A stretch of 64,000 bases of DNA from VXYK01 sp965221585. GTDB taxonomy: Bacteria; Actinomycetota; Acidimicrobiia; Acidimicrobiales; Aldehydirespiratoraceae. The stretch covers positions 2,976,001-3,040,000 of the forward strand of contig OZ244898.1 of the NCBI GenBank assembly GCA_965221585.1. Direction: 5' to 3'. The notes beneath the pieces were generated by a model. The model had not been told where the DNA came from and searched no databases. It saw only the letters and a program-made list of their open reading frames with translations. Positions 60,835-64,000 of this stretch are shown in pieces (the first letter of the stretch is position 1; the number at the start of each line of letters is the position of its first letter). The position numbers and the translations under genes are program-made.

Positions 60835-60845
60835 AGGCAACCACC

Positions 60846-61322
60846 ATGACCCCCCAAGACCTCGTCGAGATCGAACAGATCAAACAACTCAAATACAAGT
60901 ACCTGCGCCTGCTCGACCAGCACCTGTTCGAAGAGATGCGCACGGTGCTCACCGACGATGTGACCGTCCGCTACAGCGACGGCAAGTACTCCTTCGACGG
61001 AGTGGACGCGGTGATCACCTTCCTGCGGGAGTCGATGGGCGCTGAGAGCTTCCTTTCGAGCCATTCCTGCCACCACCCCGAAATCACCCTCAACGGAGAC
61101 GGCACCGCGACCGGGATCTGGAAACTCGAGGATCAGGTGATCATCGGGGAGCACGACATCACCCTGCGCGGCGCGGCCTTCTACTACGACGAATACGTCA
61201 AAACCGCCTCAGGCTGGCGGATCAAGACCACCGGATACCGTCGGATATTCGAAGAGATGCACCCCCGATCCGCCATCGAGGGGCTCAACCTGGTAGCCAC
61301 CTGGTTCGGCGGCGAAACCTGA
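60846..61322 (+). CDS. SnoaL/NTF2-like domain protein
   Basis: 158 residues. VEIEQIKQLKYKYLRLLDQHLFEEMRTVLTDDVTVRY is the N-terminal alpha-helix pair of SnoaL_4 proteins (polyketide cyclase or bile-acid dehydratase type). ATGIWKLEDQVII and GAAFYYDEYVKTASGWRIKTTGYRR follow. The pocket holds hydrophobic ligands; the enzymatic role is unknown. ATG 60846 comes after the tandem repeat. Confidence 0.82.
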   Translation: MTPQDLVEIEQIKQLKYKYLRLLDQHLFEEMRTVLTDDVTVRYSDGKYSFDGVDAVITFLRESMGAESFLSSHSCHHPEITLNGDGTATGIWKLEDQVIIGEHDITLRGAAFYYDEYVKTASGWRIKTTGYRRIFEEMHPRSAIEGLNLVATWFGGET

Positions 61323-61332
61323 AAGACAGATC

Positions 61333-62109
61333 TCAGCTGTGGCGGGGGCCGCCCCGGTCCCCGGGCCAGCGGCTCCCCCCGATCACGTCAGCGTGGGGCC
61401 AGAAAGCGTCGGGATCCAGCGGGCCGGCGTTGGTGATGTCACGAGCCTTCGCCTGATGGGTGACCAACTGCGACGACACCAGCTCCTCGACCGGCAGATA
61501 ACGCGCCACCGGATCCCAAGGCGAGTCGAGCAGCTTCAGATCACCGTCGATCTCCTCAACATGGACCTGCTCGAAGCGTGTCGCCACATCCACCACATGG
61601 GGCGGGAAGTCGTACTGCTTCTCAGCCCCGCCGATCGCACGGGAATACTTCGTCCACCACTCATGCTCGACGAACTCACCCTCGACAGGAGCACCCACAC
61701 CAGTCACCTCGCCGGAGAACTCGATGAAGGTGTAGCCCTGATGGACCGTCCGAGCAGCGACATGGTCGCCGAGACGGAAGAACTCGATGTCGCAGAGAAA
61801 CTTGGGCTGACCATTGAGCTCACCGCTGATGAACACCGCAGCCTCCTGATCGATCCCCATGCCGAGGTTGTAAGCCCCCTCGACACCGTTGAACGAAGCC
61901 GGAACCTTCACGCTCACACCGAACTCAGGTTCACCGAGAATCGGCACGCAGTAGATCCCGATCTGCACGATCGGGTCGAGCGCAGTCAACCCCGGCGGCA
62001 GCAGAGGAGCGACGTTGGCCTCGTCGGTGCGGTACTTGACGACAAGTTTGGGCCAGCCGGCGACCTCGCCCGGGCGGCTCATCGGCGCGGTGTTCTCTGG
62101 CATGGTCAT
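61333..62109 (-). CDS. Acetoacetate decarboxylase family protein
   Basis: 258 residues. WPKLVVKYRTDEANVAPLLP, EGAYNLGMGIDQEAAVFISG and ELNGQPKFLCDIEFFRLGDH (Lys in the Schiff-base position region) support the ADC fold. Many family members lack decarboxylase activity and act as aldolase-dehydratases. ATG 62109 has GGAGG 7 nt upstream. Divergent from the hydrolase gene. Confidence 0.85.
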   Translation of the reverse strand: MTMPENTAPMSRPGEVAGWPKLVVKYRTDEANVAPLLPPGLTALDPIVQIGIYCVPILGEPEFGVSVKVPASFNGVEGAYNLGMGIDQEAAVFISGELNGQPKFLCDIEFFRLGDHVAARTVHQGYTFIEFSGEVTGVGAPVEGEFVEHEWWTKYSRAIGGAEKQYDFPPHVVDVATRFEQVHVEEIDGDLKLLDSPWDPVARYLPVEELVSSQLVTHQAKARDITNAGPLDPDAFWPHADVIGGSRWPGDRGGPRHS

Positions 62110-62133
62110 TGGCAGTCCTCCGTTGAACTCAGA

Positions 62134-62164
62134 TTTACAAGGGTGGTCAACACTGACCTACAAT
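62134..62164 (+). promoter_or_regulatory. Promoter-like boxes around an inverted repeat
   Basis: TTTACA (62134-62139) and TACAAT (62159-62164) lie 19 bp apart. Between them GGTCAACACTGACC (62145-62158) is an inverted repeat with 5-bp arms. This could drive the hydrolase gene under repression; CAACACTGAC also occurs, inverted, in the palindrome at 1061-1085. Confidence 0.4.
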
Positions 62165-62223
62165 GCCCGGATTCGGGTAGAAAGCTCAAATTGACAAACA
62201 CTCAAATCCAAGGGAGCACACCC

Positions 62224-63513
62224 ATGCCGAACCCGCTCCAAGGCGTAGACCAAAGCAACGCTCCATACATCATCGTCTCGTCAGACACCCATGCCGGACT
62301 GTTCGTCGAGGACTACCGCGAGTACCTCGAAACAGCGCTCCACGCCGAGTTCGACGAATGGCTGCTGACCCGCCACCAACACCGGGCAATGGTCGAAGAA
62401 CTCAACGGCGAATACGTGGAGCAGTGGGAACGGGAGAATGAAGTCGGACTCAAAGGCGCATACGACCCCGAGATCCGTGACAAGACCCTCGACGCAGACG
62501 GAGTCGCGGGGGAGATCGTCTTCGCCGACGGCGACGCCGTGACCGGAATGGAAGCACCGCCGTTCGGCGCCGGGCTCCAGGCCGGGATGATCACCGACCC
62601 CAGACTCGCCTGGGCCGGCGCCCGGGCCCACAACCGCTGGCTCGAAGAGTTCTGCGCCACCAACCCGCCACGGCGAGCCGGGGTGGCGCTGGTGCCGATC
62701 ACTCACGGAGTCACCGAATCGGTCAAAGAGATCGAAGCGCTGGCCGGCAAACCAGGGATCAAAGGAATCATGATCCCCACCATGTGGCACGACAACCCCT
62801 CCTACGGCCACGAAAGCTACGACCCGGTCTGGGCAGCCTGCGCCGAAGCCGGGCTGGTCGTCCACACCCACTCCGGCGAGGCCGACTCCGAGTCCTACAA
62901 CGACAACATGGCCCAATACATGCTCGAAGTGGCGTTCTGGACCCACCGACCGCTGTGGCAACTGCTGCTCTCAGGCAAGTTCGACAAGTACCCGAACCTC
63001 AGGTACGCGCCCGTCGAATGCGGATCGTGGTGGCTCGGGGACCTGCTCTTCAAGACCGACGCGGTCTTCGGCGGACGCAACTGGAAAGTCAAGAAAATGG
63101 CCTCCCGCACCAAGGACCTGATCCAGAGACTGCCCTCCGAATACATCGGCACCAACGTCTTCATCGGAGCATCGACGATGAGCAAGGTCGAACTGCGCCG
63201 CCGCTACATCAACGGCATCGATGCACTGATGTGGGGAACCGACTACCCCCATCCCGAAGGATCGTGGCCCAACACCGTCGAACGGCTCGAGACCGACTTC
63301 CAGGAGATCCCGGTGGAGGAGACCCGGCTGCTGCTGGGCCTCAACGCAGTGCGCTGCTACGACCTTGACATCGACGGCCTCACCAAAATCGCCGAAGACA
63401 TCGGCCCGACGCCGTTGGAACTCAACCAAGACCTCGACCTGCGCACCTCGCCGACCGCTATCCGCGACGCCCGGTTCTGGTTCGAGGACTACAACATCGA
63501 ATGGCCCGACTAG
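62224..63513 (+). CDS. Metal-dependent amidohydrolase_2 family protein
   Basis: 429 residues. YIIVSSDTHAGLFVEDYREYL replaces the HxH start of classical amidohydrolases with a DxH pair, as in amidohydrolase_2 proteins. GLVVHTHSGEADSESYN and IDALMWGTDYPHPEGSWPNT supply the further His and Asp. The family includes decarboxylases and hydrolases of aromatic or alicyclic acids. ATG 62224 has GGGAG upstream. Confidence 0.9.
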   Translation: MPNPLQGVDQSNAPYIIVSSDTHAGLFVEDYREYLETALHAEFDEWLLTRHQHRAMVEELNGEYVEQWERENEVGLKGAYDPEIRDKTLDADGVAGEIVFADGDAVTGMEAPPFGAGLQAGMITDPRLAWAGARAHNRWLEEFCATNPPRRAGVALVPITHGVTESVKEIEALAGKPGIKGIMIPTMWHDNPSYGHESYDPVWAACAEAGLVVHTHSGEADSESYNDNMAQYMLEVAFWTHRPLWQLLLSGKFDKYPNLRYAPVECGSWWLGDLLFKTDAVFGGRNWKVKKMASRTKDLIQRLPSEYIGTNVFIGASTMSKVELRRRYINGIDALMWGTDYPHPEGSWPNTVERLETDFQEIPVEETRLLLGLNAVRCYDLDIDGLTKIAEDIGPTPLELNQDLDLRTSPTAIRDARFWFEDYNIEWPD

Positions 63514-63537
63514 ACCGGTCCCTCGGTCCGGCGGCAG

Positions 63538-64000
63538 CTAGCTGGTGATGGAACCGCCGTTGAGGTTGATGGTCTGGGCGGTAATCCACGACGCCTCCTC
63601 GCTGGCGAGATAGACGCAGATCGCGGCCACATCGGCCGGACCACCGAGGCGCCGCACCGGGATGCCGCGCTCGAGACGTTCAGTGAACTCGCCCCCTGCC
63701 ACGTTGTTCATCAGACCGAGCGCCACGCTGTTCGCGGTCACCCCGAACGGAGCGTTCTCCAACGCCAACGAGCGCATGAACCCGAGCCCGCCGCCCTTGC
63801 CCGCCGAATACGGAGCCACACCGATATCGACACCGGCATTCCCGGCCCCCGATGAGATGGTGATGATGCGCCCCCAACCGGCCTCAACCATCGGATTGAT
63901 CACCGCGTGCACGCAGTTGAGCACGCCCCGCAGGTTCACCTCGATGGGACTCTCCCACTCGACCGGTGCCATCTCCCTGAACGGCTTGGGGCGCATCTGC
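63538..64000 (-). CDS. SDR family oxidoreductase (partial)
   Basis: About 154 C-terminal residues; the N-terminus with the NAD(P) loop lies beyond the right edge. NLRGVLNCVHAVINPMVEAGWGRIITISSGAG (catalytic Ser), then APYSAGKGGGLGFMRSLALE (YxxxK-type, Tyr and Lys), then the terminal GPADVAAICVYLASEEASWITAQTINLNGGS are standard. Reduces or oxidises an alcohol/ketone of unknown identity. Confidence 0.92.
   Translation of the reverse strand, partial: QMRPKPFREMAPVEWESPIEVNLRGVLNCVHAVINPMVEAGWGRIITISSGAGNAGVDIGVAPYSAGKGGGLGFMRSLALENAPFGVTANSVALGLMNNVAGGEFTERLERGIPVRRLGGPADVAAICVYLASEEASWITAQTINLNGGSITS

Overview
The window is a high-GC actinobacterial chromosome segment built around the replication origin. 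Gene content and order point to Actinomycetota, most likely class Acidimicrobiia (inference). The clues are an F420-type LLM oxidoreductase, a mycothiol-dependent maleylpyruvate isomerase-like protein, DUF5318, DUF3566, DUF6049 and DUF721 proteins, a wax ester synthase/DGAT, steroid-type P450 and acyl-CoA genes. The block cca - acetyltransferase - DUF6049 - ECF sigma - trxB - trxA - CwlM-like - parB - parA - rsmG - jag - yidC - yidD - rnpA - rpmH - dnaA - dnaN - recF - DUF721 - gyrB - gyrA matches the classic actinobacterial origin order. A DegV gene sits where mycobacteria carry the MurJ/MviN flippase gene.

Layout. 1-11.1 kb: accessory metabolism (F420 oxidoreductase, sulfatase, a broken VOC gene next to a mobile DUF222/HNH gene, acyl-CoA dehydrogenase, enoyl-CoA hydratase, 2-hydroxyacid dehydrogenase plus malonyl-CoA-synthetase-like ligase). 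11.1-14.7 kb: rpsF-ssb-rpsR-rplI-dnaB and a small membrane gene. 14.9-25.2 kb: panB, DUF5318, methyltransferase, cca, then acetyltransferase-DUF6049-DegV, sigma/anti-sigma and a nucleotidyltransferase pair resembling a toxin-antitoxin module. 25.2-30.7 kb: P450 with 3-hydroxyisobutyrate-dehydrogenase-like partner, thioredoxin system and a degenerate amidase (CwlM-like). 30.7-46 kb: par operon with two parS sites, rpmH cluster, oriC candidates on both sides of dnaA, then dnaN to gyrA. 46-53.5 kb: tRNA-Ile(GAU), small membrane and lipoprotein genes, inositol-phosphatase family, WS/DGAT, lipase-like hydrolase and enoyl-CoA hydratase. 53.5-60.2 kb: a catabolic operon-like run (D-aminoacylase-type amidohydrolase, TauD/TfdA dioxygenase, three-subunit molybdenum hydroxylase, MoaD-like protein). 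60.3-64 kb: glutathione peroxidase, SnoaL-like protein, acetoacetate-decarboxylase family, metal-dependent hydrolase and a partial SDR.

The most striking observation is at 60324-60800. The glutathione peroxidase gene has an in-frame TGA exactly where the catalytic Cys/Sec belongs. A hairpin with an AGGTCT apical loop follows 20 nt downstream, which is a bacterial SECIS by position, shape and loop. The gene is therefore read as a selenoprotein, and any automatic annotation that stops at TGA would miss its N-terminus.

Other unusual structure: the HNH gene is bounded by a 10-bp direct repeat that splits an otherwise strong intergenic hairpin. Several genes carry short tandem or near-tandem copies of their own 3' end, stop codon included. 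A palindromic motif family (CTATTGTCAGT and relatives) recurs at three or four intergenic sites. A 13-mer is repeated on both sides of dnaA, and a 32-bp dispersed repeat has one copy beside parS.
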